A DNA stretch of 44,334 nt from Cacconaster sp045641345 (GCA_045641345.1 JAZUGR010000020.1:1-44334); one strand, 5' to 3'; numbered from the stretch's first letter, positions 14,360 through 23,169 are shown. Numbers and translations: made by a program. Notes: generated by a model not told the origin, from the sequence alone.

Positions 14360-14719
14360 ATGGAAAATCTTACGTTGAACCGCGTTGAAGTGCGTGGAAG
14401 AGTGGGGCAGGACCCGAGGATTGCAAAAGTGGGGGAGGCCAGCGTGGCCCGTTTCTCTGTCGCAACAAATGAAATTTTCAAGGACCGCAACGGTGAGATC
14501 CGGGAGGAAACCACCTGGCACAACATCTCCGCATGGGCCGGGAAGGGAATCGCTGATTTCACGAAAGTGCGGAAGGGGGCGATGGTGTCGCTCGTGGGCA
14601 GGATCAGGAACGTCAAGTACACCTCTATCGAGGGCGAGGACAGGCACTACCAGGAGATAGTCGCCAGCCATCTGGACGTGCTCGGGTCAGTCGGTGGAGA
14701 AACTGCTGCAGTGCATTAG
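14360..14719 (+). CDS. ssb: short single-stranded DNA-binding protein
   Basis: 119 aa from the ATG at 14360, chosen because it sits just behind the promoter and begins with the SSB signature MENLTLNRVEVRGRVGQDPRI. The OB fold spans about residues 1-108, including VARFSVATNE and TTWHNISAWAGKG. The protein ends GSVGGETAAVH. It lacks the Gly/Pro-rich linker and the acidic tip (DDDIPF-type) by which replicative SSB recruits partner proteins. Short SSBs of this kind are usually secondary copies. It is a single gene between divergent cysS and convergent miaB. Confidence 0.9.
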   Translation: MENLTLNRVEVRGRVGQDPRIAKVGEASVARFSVATNEIFKDRNGEIREETTWHNISAWAGKGIADFTKVRKGAMVSLVGRIRNVKYTSIEGEDRHYQEIVASHLDVLGSVGGETAAVH

Positions 14720-14726
14720 GCCGGCA

Positions 14727-16061
14727 TCACACCAGCTCGGCGATGAGTGTGGCCGAGGTGCACGAGAGCACCCTGACCCTGGCGTAGTCGCCGGGATGGA
14801 GGCCTCCGGCAGGGAACACGCAAGTCTTGTTGCCTGACGTTTTGCCGAAAAGCTGGTCATCGGACCTTTTGGAGCACCCTTCGACGAGCACTTCGAATTC
14901 CTTGCCGATGCATTCCTTGTTGTGCTGCAGCGAGATTCCGTTCTGCAATGCGATTATTTCGTCGAGACGGGCGGTCTTGACTTCCGGGGCAACGTCGTCT
15001 TTCATGCTTCTGGCAGCTTTGGTGCCCGGCCTCTCGGAATATTGGAACATGAACGCCCCGTCGAAGGATGCTTCCTTCATAAGTGAAACGGTCTGCTCGA
15101 AGTCGGCCTGGCTTTCGCCGCAGAATCCGACGATTATGTCGGTGGTGACCGTGCATCCGGGGAGTATCTCGTGGATTTTGCGGAGCCTTTCCATATAGGA
15201 ATCCCTGGTGTACTTGCGGTTCATAAGCGAGAGCTGGCTGTCGCTGCCCGACTGCACAGGCAGGTGGATATGCTTGCACACGTTGTCGAACCCGGCCATC
15301 GTGTGAAGCACTTCATCCTTCATATCCTTGGGATGTGACGTTGAAAAGCGTATGCGTACCTTCGGATCGAGTGATGCCACCATTCCCAGCAGATTGGCGA
15401 AGCTGACCGTCTTGCCGCCGGCAGGATCGATCCAGTTGTACGAATCCACGTTCTGCCCGAGCAGGCAGATTTCGCGGTAGCCGTTATCGATAAGGTTCCG
15501 GGCTTCGGAGATTATGCTGTGCGGGTCGCGGCTGCGTTCCGATCCGCGTACGTAAGGCACTATGCAGTAGGAGCAGATGTTGTTGCATCCTCTCATTATC
15601 GAAATGAATGCCGATACGCCCTGGGCATCCATCCTCGAAGGAATTATGTCGGCGTAGGTCTCCTCGCGTGACAGGGTGGCGCTGATCTGCCTTTCGCCTT
15701 TTTTCGCCTTCTCGATGAGCGAGGGCAGGCAGCGGTATGAATCGGGCCCTGCAACGATGTCGACAGCCTTGTTGTCGAGCAGTTTGTCCTTGAGCCGCTG
15801 GGCCATGCATCCGAGCACGCCCACAATCACCCGGCGCTTGAGCTTTTCCTGGCGGAATACGTCGAGGCGCCCCAGCACACGCTGTTCGGCATTGTCCCTG
15901 ATGGAGCAGGTGTTTACGAGGATAAGGTCGGCCTGACCTATGCTGCGGCAAAGCTCGTATCCCGCATCCCGGAGTATTGAAAGGACCACCTCACTGTCGC
16001 CTACGTTCATCTGGCAGCCGTAAGTCTCTATGAAAACCTTTTGTGAACTGTTGTTGAGCAT
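14727..16061 (-). CDS. miaB: tRNA-2-methylthio-N6-dimethylallyladenosine synthase
   Basis: 444 aa from the ATG at 16061 (MLNNSSQKVFIETYGCQMN); the frame extends further upstream but crosses its own promoter. It has the N-terminal UPF0004 domain (YGCQMNVGDSE, VNTCSIRDNAE, GCMAQ), the radical SAM core with GCNNICSYCIVPYVRG (CxxxCxxC), and a C-terminal TRAM domain (LHPGDYARVRVLSC). It methylthiolates A37 of tRNAs reading U-starting codons. It shares a back-to-back promoter with the lipoprotein operon at 16130. Confidence 0.96.
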   Translation of the reverse strand: MLNNSSQKVFIETYGCQMNVGDSEVVLSILRDAGYELCRSIGQADLILVNTCSIRDNAEQRVLGRLDVFRQEKLKRRVIVGVLGCMAQRLKDKLLDNKAVDIVAGPDSYRCLPSLIEKAKKGERQISATLSREETYADIIPSRMDAQGVSAFISIMRGCNNICSYCIVPYVRGSERSRDPHSIISEARNLIDNGYREICLLGQNVDSYNWIDPAGGKTVSFANLLGMVASLDPKVRIRFSTSHPKDMKDEVLHTMAGFDNVCKHIHLPVQSGSDSQLSLMNRKYTRDSYMERLRKIHEILPGCTVTTDIIVGFCGESQADFEQTVSLMKEASFDGAFMFQYSERPGTKAARSMKDDVAPEVKTARLDEIIALQNGISLQHNKECIGKEFEVLVEGCSKRSDDQLFGKTSGNKTCVFPAGGLHPGDYARVRVLSCTSATLIAELV

Positions 16062-16085
16062 AATGTACGCCTCTATTTTTCGGAT

Positions 16086-16111
16086 GCAAAGATAACTTTT
16101 TATATCTTTGC
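16086..16111. promoter_or_regulatory. palindromic divergent double promoter
   Basis: The sequence GCAAAGATA (16086-16094) and TATCTTTGC (16103-16111) form a perfect 9-bp inverted repeat. Each half is a TATCTTTG -7 element: the left for miaB (minus), the right for the lipoprotein/SPOR/rpoN operon (plus). Only 8 bp separate the two elements, so RNA polymerase can hardly occupy both at once. Confidence 0.8.
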
Positions 16112-16129
16112 ACAAGAAAAGCAAGAAAG

Positions 16130-16606
16130 ATGAAACGGTGTTTTCTGCTCTCTCTTGTCCTGTCGCTTCTCCTTTGCGGGTGCAGCGGATACAGGCAACT
16201 GCAGGTCAATTCATACAAGCTGGATGGAATGGAGCGTCTGTCGCTGATGAGCGGCAGGATGAGCTCGCTCCTGCGCCTGTCGATGGATATCACGAACCCC
16301 ACTTCCGGCAAGTATGTGATAAAGAACCTGAAGGCCACTGTCTATGAGGCCGACGGCGACCTGTTTGCAGAGGCCGAATCCACCAAGGAGTGCGTGATAG
16401 CTCCCCACAACGACGGGTTCGTGCCCCTCGACCTTGACGTTACGTTGCACCGCCCGATGTCGATGTTCCTCTCGAAAGTGGATTTCAGCACGATGACCGT
16501 AGACCTCGACGTGTGGGCATTCTCCGGGATTTTCCCCGTTCATATAACCAAAACCGATTATCCCATATCTCAGTTGCTGAAGCGTGTGGGGTCTTCGTCA
16601 AAATGA
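16130..16606 (+). CDS. LEA14-like lipoprotein
   Basis: 158 aa. Signal MKRCFLLSLVLSLLLCGC is followed by SGYRQLQ, with lipidation at C18 most likely. The rest is one beta-sandwich domain with SSLLRLSMDITNPTSGKYVIKNLKATVYE and VPLDLDVTLHRP. This is the pattern of LEA14/water-stress domains (a conserved NP in the second strand). Function is not known; such proteins are periplasmic or outer-membrane bound. It begins the operon lipoprotein - SPOR protein - rpoN; the next gene starts 2 nt after its stop. Confidence 0.75.
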   Translation: MKRCFLLSLVLSLLLCGCSGYRQLQVNSYKLDGMERLSLMSGRMSSLLRLSMDITNPTSGKYVIKNLKATVYEADGDLFAEAESTKECVIAPHNDGFVPLDLDVTLHRPMSMFLSKVDFSTMTVDLDVWAFSGIFPVHITKTDYPISQLLKRVGSSSK

Positions 16607-16607
16607 T

Positions 16608-17021
16608 ATGAGAAGGCTTGCTTTCATACTTCTGTCGGTTGTTTTCTGCATCCCTGCGCATTGTCAGGATGGCGGCAGCCTCGTCATCGAGCAGACTGCC
16701 GAGGTGAGCAGAGCATTCGAGACTTACGTCTTATCCAACGCAGAGCGGAAACTCAACGGGTACAGAATAAGGATATTCTTCGACAGCGGGGTTAATGCAC
16801 GCAGCGTCTCGGAGGAGGTGGCCGGGCGGTTCTCGTCGCTTTATCCGGAGATTCCGGTCTACCGGAGCTATTCCAGCCCGTTCTTCAAGGTCGCCGTGGG
16901 CGATTTCCGCACAAGGGATGATGCCTATCTGTTTGCAAAGAGCATTTCCGGGCAGTTCCCGTCAACATTTCTGGTAAGGGAGGCCATAAATTTCCCTGCG
17001 TTATGGTCAAACAAGGATTAG
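16608..17021 (+). CDS. secreted SPOR-domain protein
   Basis: 137 aa from the ATG at 16608 (MRRLAFILLSVVFCIPAHCQ); an upstream in-frame start would lie inside the preceding gene. A signal peptide (about 1-20) is followed by a SPOR domain (about 50-130: NGYRIRIFFDSG .. YPEIPVYRSYSSPFFKVAVGDFRTRDDAYLFAKSI). SPOR domains bind peptidoglycan stripped of stem peptides, usually at division sites. Its last 19 bases overlap rpoN. Confidence 0.85.
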   Translation: MRRLAFILLSVVFCIPAHCQDGGSLVIEQTAEVSRAFETYVLSNAERKLNGYRIRIFFDSGVNARSVSEEVAGRFSSLYPEIPVYRSYSSPFFKVAVGDFRTRDDAYLFAKSISGQFPSTFLVREAINFPALWSNKD

Positions 17022-18409
17022 CCCTCCAGCAGCGTCTTTCACAGAAGCTCTCTCCGCTTCAACTCCAGATAATCCGTCTTATCCAGTTGCCCGCCGTCGA
17101 GCTTGAGCAGCAGGTGCAGAAGGAGATGGAGGAGAATCCGGTGCTCGAAGAGGTTGAGGATTCGGCCGAGGGGGAGGCTAAGAACGTCTCCTTGAGCGAA
17201 TGTTCTTCCGAGGATCAAATCCCTTCATATCGCCTGTATGTCAATAATCAGGGCAAGGATCTCAAGCCCCAGTACAATACTTTTCAGGCAAAGGAGAGTT
17301 TTCACCAGAGTCTCCTTTCGCAGTTGGGGTACTGCCGGCTTGACGACAGGTCCCGTCAGGTGGCGACCTTTCTGATCGGTATGATAGGGGATGACGGCTA
17401 TCTGCGCCGCGATATGACCTCCCTGGTCGATGACATAGCTTTCAAGACAGGCATAGAGGTTACCGAAGAGGAACTCGAAAGGATACTGGGCGTGATACAG
17501 CAGTTCGAGCCTTCCGGCGTCGGCGCCAGGGATTTGAGGGAGTGCCTGCTGTTGCAGTTGAGGTCTCGTGAGCAGACTCCGTCGGTAAAGCTTGCGCATC
17601 GGATTATCGACGGATATTTCGAAGACTTTGCTAAAAAGCATTACGACCGTATTGTGCAGCGTCTTTCGATAACGCACGACGAACTCAAGGATGCCATTGC
17701 CGAAATCAAGCGGCTCAATCCCTCTCCCGGCGGGCAGGTCGATGACTCGTATTCCGACCAGGCACAGCAGGTGATACCTGATTTCCTGCTCGAGCGAAGC
17801 GGCGATGAGCTTGTCCTCACCCTTCCGCGCTACTCCATTCCCGAGTTGCGGATCAATCGGCGCTATGCCGAAACCCTTATGGATGCAGCCAGGAGTTCAT
17901 CGCGTGCCGGCAAGGCCGCGCAGCAGTTCGTAAAGCAGAAAGTGGACTCGGCCCGATGGTTCATTGAGGCGGTCAGGCAGCGCTACAATACGCTCTACAG
18001 CACAATGAGCGCCATAATCGATTTTCAGCGCGATTTCTTTATGGATGGAGATGAATCGTTGCTCAAACCGATGGTGCTCAAGCACATCGCCGAAAAGACG
18101 GGGTACGACATATCCACCGTTTCGCGTGTGGTGAGCAGCAAGTATATCCAGACTCATTTCGGAATATACCCGCTCAAGTTCTTCTTCTCGGAGGGGATGG
18201 TCAATGCCGAAGGGGAGGAGGTTTCGACCCGCGAAATCAAGAATATCCTTCAGGAAAGCATAGCCGAAGAGGACAAGCACAACCCCCTTACCGATGAGGA
18301 GCTCGTATCGGTGCTTGAGAAGAAAGGCTACAAGGTGGCCAGACGCACCGTGGCCAAGTATCGTGAACAGTTGTCAATCCCGATAGCGCGGCTGCGCCGG
18401 GATCTGTAA
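17003..18409 (+). CDS. rpoN: RNA polymerase sigma-54 factor
   Basis: 468 aa. Region I is glutamine-rich (GLALQQRLSQKLSPLQLQIIRLIQLP), followed by an acidic region, a core-binding domain (about 110-300), a helix-turn-helix near STVSRVVSSKYIQTHFGIYPLKFFFSEG, and the RpoN box ARRTVAKYREQ near the end. It directs RNA polymerase to -24/-12 promoters that need AAA+ activators; none is encoded in the window. It overlaps the SPOR gene by 19 nt and its stop lies only 2 bp from the convergent upp stop, with no terminator between. Confidence 0.96.
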   Translation: MVKQGLALQQRLSQKLSPLQLQIIRLIQLPAVELEQQVQKEMEENPVLEEVEDSAEGEAKNVSLSECSSEDQIPSYRLYVNNQGKDLKPQYNTFQAKESFHQSLLSQLGYCRLDDRSRQVATFLIGMIGDDGYLRRDMTSLVDDIAFKTGIEVTEEELERILGVIQQFEPSGVGARDLRECLLLQLRSREQTPSVKLAHRIIDGYFEDFAKKHYDRIVQRLSITHDELKDAIAEIKRLNPSPGGQVDDSYSDQAQQVIPDFLLERSGDELVLTLPRYSIPELRINRRYAETLMDAARSSSRAGKAAQQFVKQKVDSARWFIEAVRQRYNTLYSTMSAIIDFQRDFFMDGDESLLKPMVLKHIAEKTGYDISTVSRVVSSKYIQTHFGIYPLKFFFSEGMVNAEGEEVSTREIKNILQESIAEEDKHNPLTDEELVSVLEKKGYKVARRTVAKYREQLSIPIARLRRDL

Positions 18410-18411
18410 TC

Positions 18412-19065
18412 CTACAGTTTGGAACCGTAAGCGAGGTCTCCGGCATCGCCGAGGCCGGGGATTATGTACGATTTGTTGGTGAGTTCTTCATCGACCGCCG
18501 CCACCCAGAGGGTAACTGACTTGTGGGGGAGGTTCTTTGACAGGAAGTCGATTCCGTCGCGTGAGGCGATGGTACATACGATATGGGTATGGATGGGCTC
18601 GCCTTTCTCGATGAGTTTCTGGTATGAAAGAAGCAAAGACGCTCCAGTGGCCAGCATAGTGTCTGACATAACGAGTACCTTGCCCTCTATCGAGGGAGCC
18701 GTGGCATATTCGAGCATTATGTTGAACTTGTTGTTCTTGCCGTATTTGCGGTACGCTGCCAGAAATGCGTTCTCGGCTGTGTCGAACACGTTGAGCAGGC
18801 CCTGGTGCAACGGCAGCCCGGCCCGGAGGATGGTGCCGAGCACAATCTTGCAGTCGGGAACGCTGCATGAGGCGATTCCAAGCGGGGTGTCAACCTCCAC
18901 CGGCTTGTAGGGAAGCGTACGGCTGATTTCGTAGGCGAACACTTCTCCTATCCTTTCCAGATTGCGCCGGAATCTCATACTGTCTTTTTGTATGTTCTTG
19001 TCGCGTATTTCGGCGATGAATCTGCCAAGGACCGAATTCGACTCCCCGAGGTTGACTATTTTCAT
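18412..19065 (-). CDS. upp: uracil phosphoribosyltransferase
   Basis: 217 aa. PRPP-binding loop LVMSDTMLATGAS and the uracil-binding end IIPGLGDAGDLAYG are present. It salvages uracil to UMP in the cytoplasm. A likely -7 element TAACTTCG lies at 19096-19089 on the minus strand, overlapping the end of radC. Confidence 0.95.
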   Translation of the reverse strand: MKIVNLGESNSVLGRFIAEIRDKNIQKDSMRFRRNLERIGEVFAYEISRTLPYKPVEVDTPLGIASCSVPDCKIVLGTILRAGLPLHQGLLNVFDTAENAFLAAYRKYGKNNKFNIMLEYATAPSIEGKVLVMSDTMLATGASLLLSYQKLIEKGEPIHTHIVCTIASRDGIDFLSKNLPHKSVTLWVAAVDEELTNKSYIIPGLGDAGDLAYGSKL

Positions 19066-19093
19066 TGTTCCCTGATTTTGGACTTTTGCGAAG

Positions 19094-19774
19094 TTAATAA
19101 TTTTCGTCGGAAAAACTGAAATATTTATTGTCTGTTATGATGACGTGGTCGACAAGGGAGATGTCGAGACAAGAGGCCGCTTTCCGTATTTCCGCGGTCT
19201 GCCTTATGTCTTCAGGCCCCGGATGCGGATTTCCCGAGGGGTGGTTGTGCACCAGGACGATGCCCGATGCGAGCCTTTCCACAGCGCTGCGCACTATCAT
19301 CTTGATATCTACGACAGTGGAGCGCGTGCCTCCGCTGCTGAGTTTCTTCCTTCCGATCAACTTGTTGCCTCCTTTGAGGTAGAGCACCCAGAATTCCTCG
19401 TGGGGCAGCCCTTTGAGCAATGGGGTCATTATCGCTGCAATGTCGTGCGACGAGTGTATTTCGTCCCCTTTTGCGAGACTTTCGGCGGCAATCCTGCGGC
19501 CCATTTCGGCTGCAGCCAGCAAGGATACGGCTTTGGCCATACCTATGCCCGGTATGAGGCAGAGCTTGTCGGCCGACATTCTTGAAAGTGAAGTGAGACT
19601 GTTTCCGGCTTGCGAGAGAACCTCTCTGGCAAGTTCAACTGCGTTTCTGCTCCTGTCGCCCGAACGGATCAGGATTGCAATGATTTCTGCGGCGGTAAGT
19701 GATTCGCATCCCTTTGAAAGCATCTTCTCTCTCGGCCTCTCATCTACCTGCCACTGTTTGATGGTTTGAATCAT
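19094..19774 (-). CDS. radC: RadC family JAB-domain protein
   Basis: 226 aa from the ATG at 19774 (MIQTIKQWQVDERPREKML); an in-frame start 11 codons upstream is possible. An N-terminal helix-hairpin-helix region (LIPGIGMAKAVSLLAAAEMG) precedes the JAMM/MPN domain with HNHPSGNPHPGPED, whose His, His and Asp would bind zinc. It was once linked to DNA repair; the true role is unclear. The DUF1015 gene lies upstream, separated by a terminator. Confidence 0.93.
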   Translation of the reverse strand: MIQTIKQWQVDERPREKMLSKGCESLTAAEIIAILIRSGDRSRNAVELAREVLSQAGNSLTSLSRMSADKLCLIPGIGMAKAVSLLAAAEMGRRIAAESLAKGDEIHSSHDIAAIMTPLLKGLPHEEFWVLYLKGGNKLIGRKKLSSGGTRSTVVDIKMIVRSAVERLASGIVLVHNHPSGNPHPGPEDIRQTAEIRKAASCLDISLVDHVIITDNKYFSFSDENY

Positions 19775-19792
19775 AAGCGGTGCGATGCAAAT

Positions 19793-19827
19793 AAAAAAAC
19801 TTCCCACAAATATGGGAAGTTTTTTTG
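19793..19827. terminator. bidirectional intrinsic terminator
   Basis: AAAAAAACTTCCCA-CAAA-TATGGGAAGTTTTTTT: an 8-9 bp stem with an A-run on one side and a T-run on the other. It ends the serC-serA-DUF1015 operon on the minus strand and lies just upstream of radC. Confidence 0.88.
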
Positions 19828-19865
19828 AATATGGTACTCCGGACCCGGAGTTGTGTGTGACTCTG

Positions 19866-21113
19866 TCAGTCCAGAGAATGGATTACGAGACCTGAACGGA
19901 GCTTGGGCTCGAACCACGTTGTCTTCGGTGGCATTATGTTGCCGCTGTCGGCTATGTCCATAAGCTGTTTCATAGACACGGGGTAGAGGGCCAGCGCCAT
20001 ACGCATTTCTCCGCTGTCGACACGGCGCTTGAGCTCGCCGAGGCCGCGTATGCCACCGACGAAATCGATGCGCTTGTCACGCCGCAGGTCCTTGATGCCA
20101 AGCTGTTTGTCAAGAATAAGGTTCGAAGATATGGTTACGTCGAGAACGCCTATCGGGTCGTTGTCGTCGTATGTTCCTTTCTTGGCTGTCAACTTGTACC
20201 AGGTTCCGTCGAGATAGAGCGAGAACGTATGGAGCTCCGTGGGCTTGAAGATGTCCGAGCCTTTCTTTTCCACGATGAAGTCGCTCGAAATCGCCTCCAG
20301 CAGCTGCTCGCTCGTCATACCGTTGAGGTCTTTGACCACACGGTTGTAATCGATGATGGTAAGCTGGCTTGCCGGGAAACATACCGCCATGAAGTAGTTG
20401 TACTCCTCGGTCCCCTTATGGTTCTTGTTCTGGCGGGCCTTCTCGGCGCCTACAAGGGCGGCTGCAGCGCTGCGGTGATGGCCGTCGGCAATGTACAGTG
20501 AAGGTATGCGGGCGAACCGCTCCGTGATGCACTTGATGTCATCCTTGCCATCGATTATCCAGAGTCTGTGGCGGAAGCCGTCGTATTTGGCCGTAAAGTC
20601 GTATTCAGGCTCTCCGGCTGCATATTTTGCAACGATGGAATCCAGCACGGAGTCGTCAGGGTATGCAAAGAAAACGGGCTCGATGTTGGCATTGTTGACT
20701 CTCACGTGTTTCATACGGTCTTCTTCCTTGTCGGCGCGTGTGAGCTCGTGCTTCTTGATGTTGCCTTTCAGATAGTCCTCCACATACGCGCAGACAATCA
20801 ACCCGTACTGTGTCTTGCCGTTCATTGTCTGGGCGTAGATGTAGTATCTGTCCTGGGCGTCGCGTACAAGCCAGCCGTTTTTCTGGAACTTCTTGAAGTT
20901 TTCCGCAGCTTTTTCATACACCCTGGGGTCGGTTTCGTCGGCGATGGGCTCGAAATCTATCTCAGGCTTGATGATGTGGTAGAGCGACATTTCGTTGCCT
21001 TGTGCCTCGCGGAGTGCCTCCTCGGAGTTCAACACGTCGTAAGGACGGCTCTGGACCTTTTCAACAAGGTCCTTCGGAGGGCGGATGCCCTGAAAAGGTT
21101 TTACGATTGCCAT
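19866..21113 (-). CDS. DUF1015 family protein
   Basis: 415 aa, full length for DUF1015. Conserved blocks are RPYDVL (23-28), KHELTRADKEEDR (121-133), and SLYIADGHHRSAAAL with D210-G211-H212-H213-R214. The DGHHR block resembles the phosphate-binding signature of ParB/Srx-fold enzymes, which include free-serine kinases. This likeness is my inference. Its ATG directly follows the serA stop codon with no gap, so it belongs to the serC-serA operon and probably acts on serine or phosphoserine. No phosphoserine phosphatase (serB) is in the window. Confidence 0.9.
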   Translation of the reverse strand: MAIVKPFQGIRPPKDLVEKVQSRPYDVLNSEEALREAQGNEMSLYHIIKPEIDFEPIADETDPRVYEKAAENFKKFQKNGWLVRDAQDRYYIYAQTMNGKTQYGLIVCAYVEDYLKGNIKKHELTRADKEEDRMKHVRVNNANIEPVFFAYPDDSVLDSIVAKYAAGEPEYDFTAKYDGFRHRLWIIDGKDDIKCITERFARIPSLYIADGHHRSAAAALVGAEKARQNKNHKGTEEYNYFMAVCFPASQLTIIDYNRVVKDLNGMTSEQLLEAISSDFIVEKKGSDIFKPTELHTFSLYLDGTWYKLTAKKGTYDDNDPIGVLDVTISSNLILDKQLGIKDLRRDKRIDFVGGIRGLGELKRRVDSGEMRMALALYPVSMKQLMDIADSGNIMPPKTTWFEPKLRSGLVIHSLD

Positions 21114-22034
21114 TTATGCGTTTACCTTGAATTTAGTACATCCATCCTTTATGAAGCCTACAATCTGCTTTGCAGCTGCGATGCCGGCGTTGATGTTCGC
21201 TTCGGCAGTCTGTGCGCCCATTTTCTTGGGGGTTGCGAAATAACGGCCTTTGAAAAGTTCGGCGAACTTGTCGGCAGCTGCGGGAGCGATGTCGGACACG
21301 TATTTCAGGTCTTCGCGCTCCTGCATCAGGCTGATGAGCTCAGCTTCGTTGATTATCTCCTTGCGGGCCGAGTTGACGAGCACGCCACCCTTGGGCATCA
21401 GACCTACCAGCTTGGAACCGATGGAGTTCTTCGTTTCGTCGGTTGCGGGCAGATGCAGCGAGATGAAATCACACTGCTTGTACATGTCCTGGATATTGTC
21501 GACTGCGTGGACTCCGGCTTTTTCGATGGCTTCCTTCGGGCAATATGCGTCGAAAGCATAGACGTCCATACCGAATCCCTTGGCTATGCGTGCCACGTTG
21601 CGGCCCACGTTGCCGAAGGCGTGGATACCGAGCTTCTTGCCTGAGAGCTCGATTCCGGACGTGCCGTCATAGAAGTTGCGTACGGCATAGACCATCAGAC
21701 CGAGGACGAGTTCGGCAACGGCATTGGAGTTCTGCCCGGGAGTGTTCATCACGCATACTCCGTGTGCGGTGGCTGCGGCAAGGTCGATGTTGTCGTATCC
21801 GGCGCCGGCGCGTACCACGATTTTCAGTTTCTTGGCTGCGTCGAACACCTCGGCATCGATGATGTCGCTGCGTACGATGATGGCCTCGGCATCAGCCACT
21901 GCGCTGAGCAGGGCTGACTTTTCAGTATATTTTTCGAGCAGGGCCAGCTGGAAACCGGCTGCTTCAATTTCCTTGCGAATCCCGTCGACTGCGATTTTTG
22001 CGAAGGGCTTTGATGTTGCAACAAGTACTTTCAT
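21114..22034 (-). CDS. serA: D-3-phosphoglycerate dehydrogenase, short form
   Basis: 306 aa. Substrate-binding and NAD-binding domains are complete: the NAD site is AFGNVGRNVARIAKGFGMDVYAFDAY, and VRAGAGYDNIDL and the NSARKEIINEAEL block are present. It lacks the C-terminal ACT domain that makes longer SerA enzymes sensitive to serine. It oxidises 3-phosphoglycerate to phosphohydroxypyruvate, the first step of serine synthesis. It lies between serC (25 bp upstream) and DUF1015 (directly adjacent). Confidence 0.94.
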   Translation of the reverse strand: MKVLVATSKPFAKIAVDGIRKEIEAAGFQLALLEKYTEKSALLSAVADAEAIIVRSDIIDAEVFDAAKKLKIVVRAGAGYDNIDLAAATAHGVCVMNTPGQNSNAVAELVLGLMVYAVRNFYDGTSGIELSGKKLGIHAFGNVGRNVARIAKGFGMDVYAFDAYCPKEAIEKAGVHAVDNIQDMYKQCDFISLHLPATDETKNSIGSKLVGLMPKGGVLVNSARKEIINEAELISLMQEREDLKYVSDIAPAAADKFAELFKGRYFATPKKMGAQTAEANINAGIAAAKQIVGFIKDGCTKFKVNA

Positions 22035-22059
22035 GATATTATCGTATTTTATGTAATGC

Positions 22060-23124
22060 TCAGTGCTTGGCTTCGAATTCTTTCATGCAGGCGATGAGGG
22101 CGTCGACGCTTTCCATAGGAAGGGCGTTGTAGCACGATGCGCGGAAACCTCCGACCGAGCGGTGGCCCTTGATGCCTACCATACCGTGTTCCTGTGCAAA
22201 CTTCTGGAAGTCTGCTTCAAGCTCGGCATACTCGGGTTTCATTACCCAGCAGATGTTCATATATGAGCGGTCTTCGGGGTTTGCCGTACCGACGAACAGT
22301 TTGTTGCGTTCGATTTCGGAATAGATCTTGTCGGCACGCATCTTGGCACGCTTTGCCATTTCCTTTACGCCGCCCTGGGCCTTGAGCCAGCGCAGTGACT
22401 CCAATGCGGAATAGATGGTGAAGGTAGGAGGCGTGTTGAACATTGAGCCGTTGTCGATGTGGGTCTGGTAGTTCAACATCGTGGGGATATAGCGGTCAAC
22501 CTTGCCGAGGGCGTCGTTCTTGATGATTACGAAAGCCATTCCGGAAGGAGCCAGGTTCTTCTGGGCACCGCCGTAGATGCAGATGTACTTGCTCACGTCG
22601 ATGGGGCGGGAGAAGATATCTGACGACATATCGGAAATCAAGGGAACGGGGCTGTCGAGGTCCTTGCGGATTTCCGTGCCGTAGATGGTGTTGTTGGTCG
22701 TGAAGTGGAAGTAGTCGGCATCGGCGGGTATTTCATAATCCTTGGGGATGAAGGTGTAGTTGGCGTCTGCCGAAGATGCGACTTCGACAACTTCGCCGAA
22801 TGCCTTGGCTTCCTTTATTGCCTTCTTGGCCCATACACCGGTATTGAGGTATGCGGCTTTCTTTGCCAGAAGGTTGTACGGTACACGGCAGAATTCCATA
22901 CTTGCACCGCCGGCGAGGAACAATACCGAATATCCGTCGGGAATGTCGAGGATTTCCTTGAAGAGTTCAACTGATTCGTCCACGACGGGCTGGAATTCCT
23001 TGGAGCGGTGGCTGATCGAGAGGATGGAGATTCCCGTTCCGGCAAAATCGTGAACTGCCTGAGCGGATTTTTCAATTACTTCCTGCGGAAGAACGGCAGG
23101 ACCTGCACAAAAATTATGTTTCAT
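22060..23124 (-). CDS. serC: phosphoserine aminotransferase
   Basis: 354 aa. MKHNFCAGPAVLPQEVIE is the classic start, the PLP lysine lies in YGGAQKNLAPSG, and HRSVGGFRASCYNA is near the end. It transaminates phosphohydroxypyruvate to O-phosphoserine and can also serve in pyridoxal phosphate synthesis together with pdxB, which occurs elsewhere in this window. First gene of serC-serA-DUF1015. Confidence 0.97.
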   Translation of the reverse strand: MKHNFCAGPAVLPQEVIEKSAQAVHDFAGTGISILSISHRSKEFQPVVDESVELFKEILDIPDGYSVLFLAGGASMEFCRVPYNLLAKKAAYLNTGVWAKKAIKEAKAFGEVVEVASSADANYTFIPKDYEIPADADYFHFTTNNTIYGTEIRKDLDSPVPLISDMSSDIFSRPIDVSKYICIYGGAQKNLAPSGMAFVIIKNDALGKVDRYIPTMLNYQTHIDNGSMFNTPPTFTIYSALESLRWLKAQGGVKEMAKRAKMRADKIYSEIERNKLFVGTANPEDRSYMNICWVMKPEYAELEADFQKFAQEHGMVGIKGHRSVGGFRASCYNALPMESVDALIACMKEFEAKH

Positions 23125-23169
23125 ATAAAGTTGGGGTTTGATTTGTTGAGTATCCGATTTCCTTTTCTG

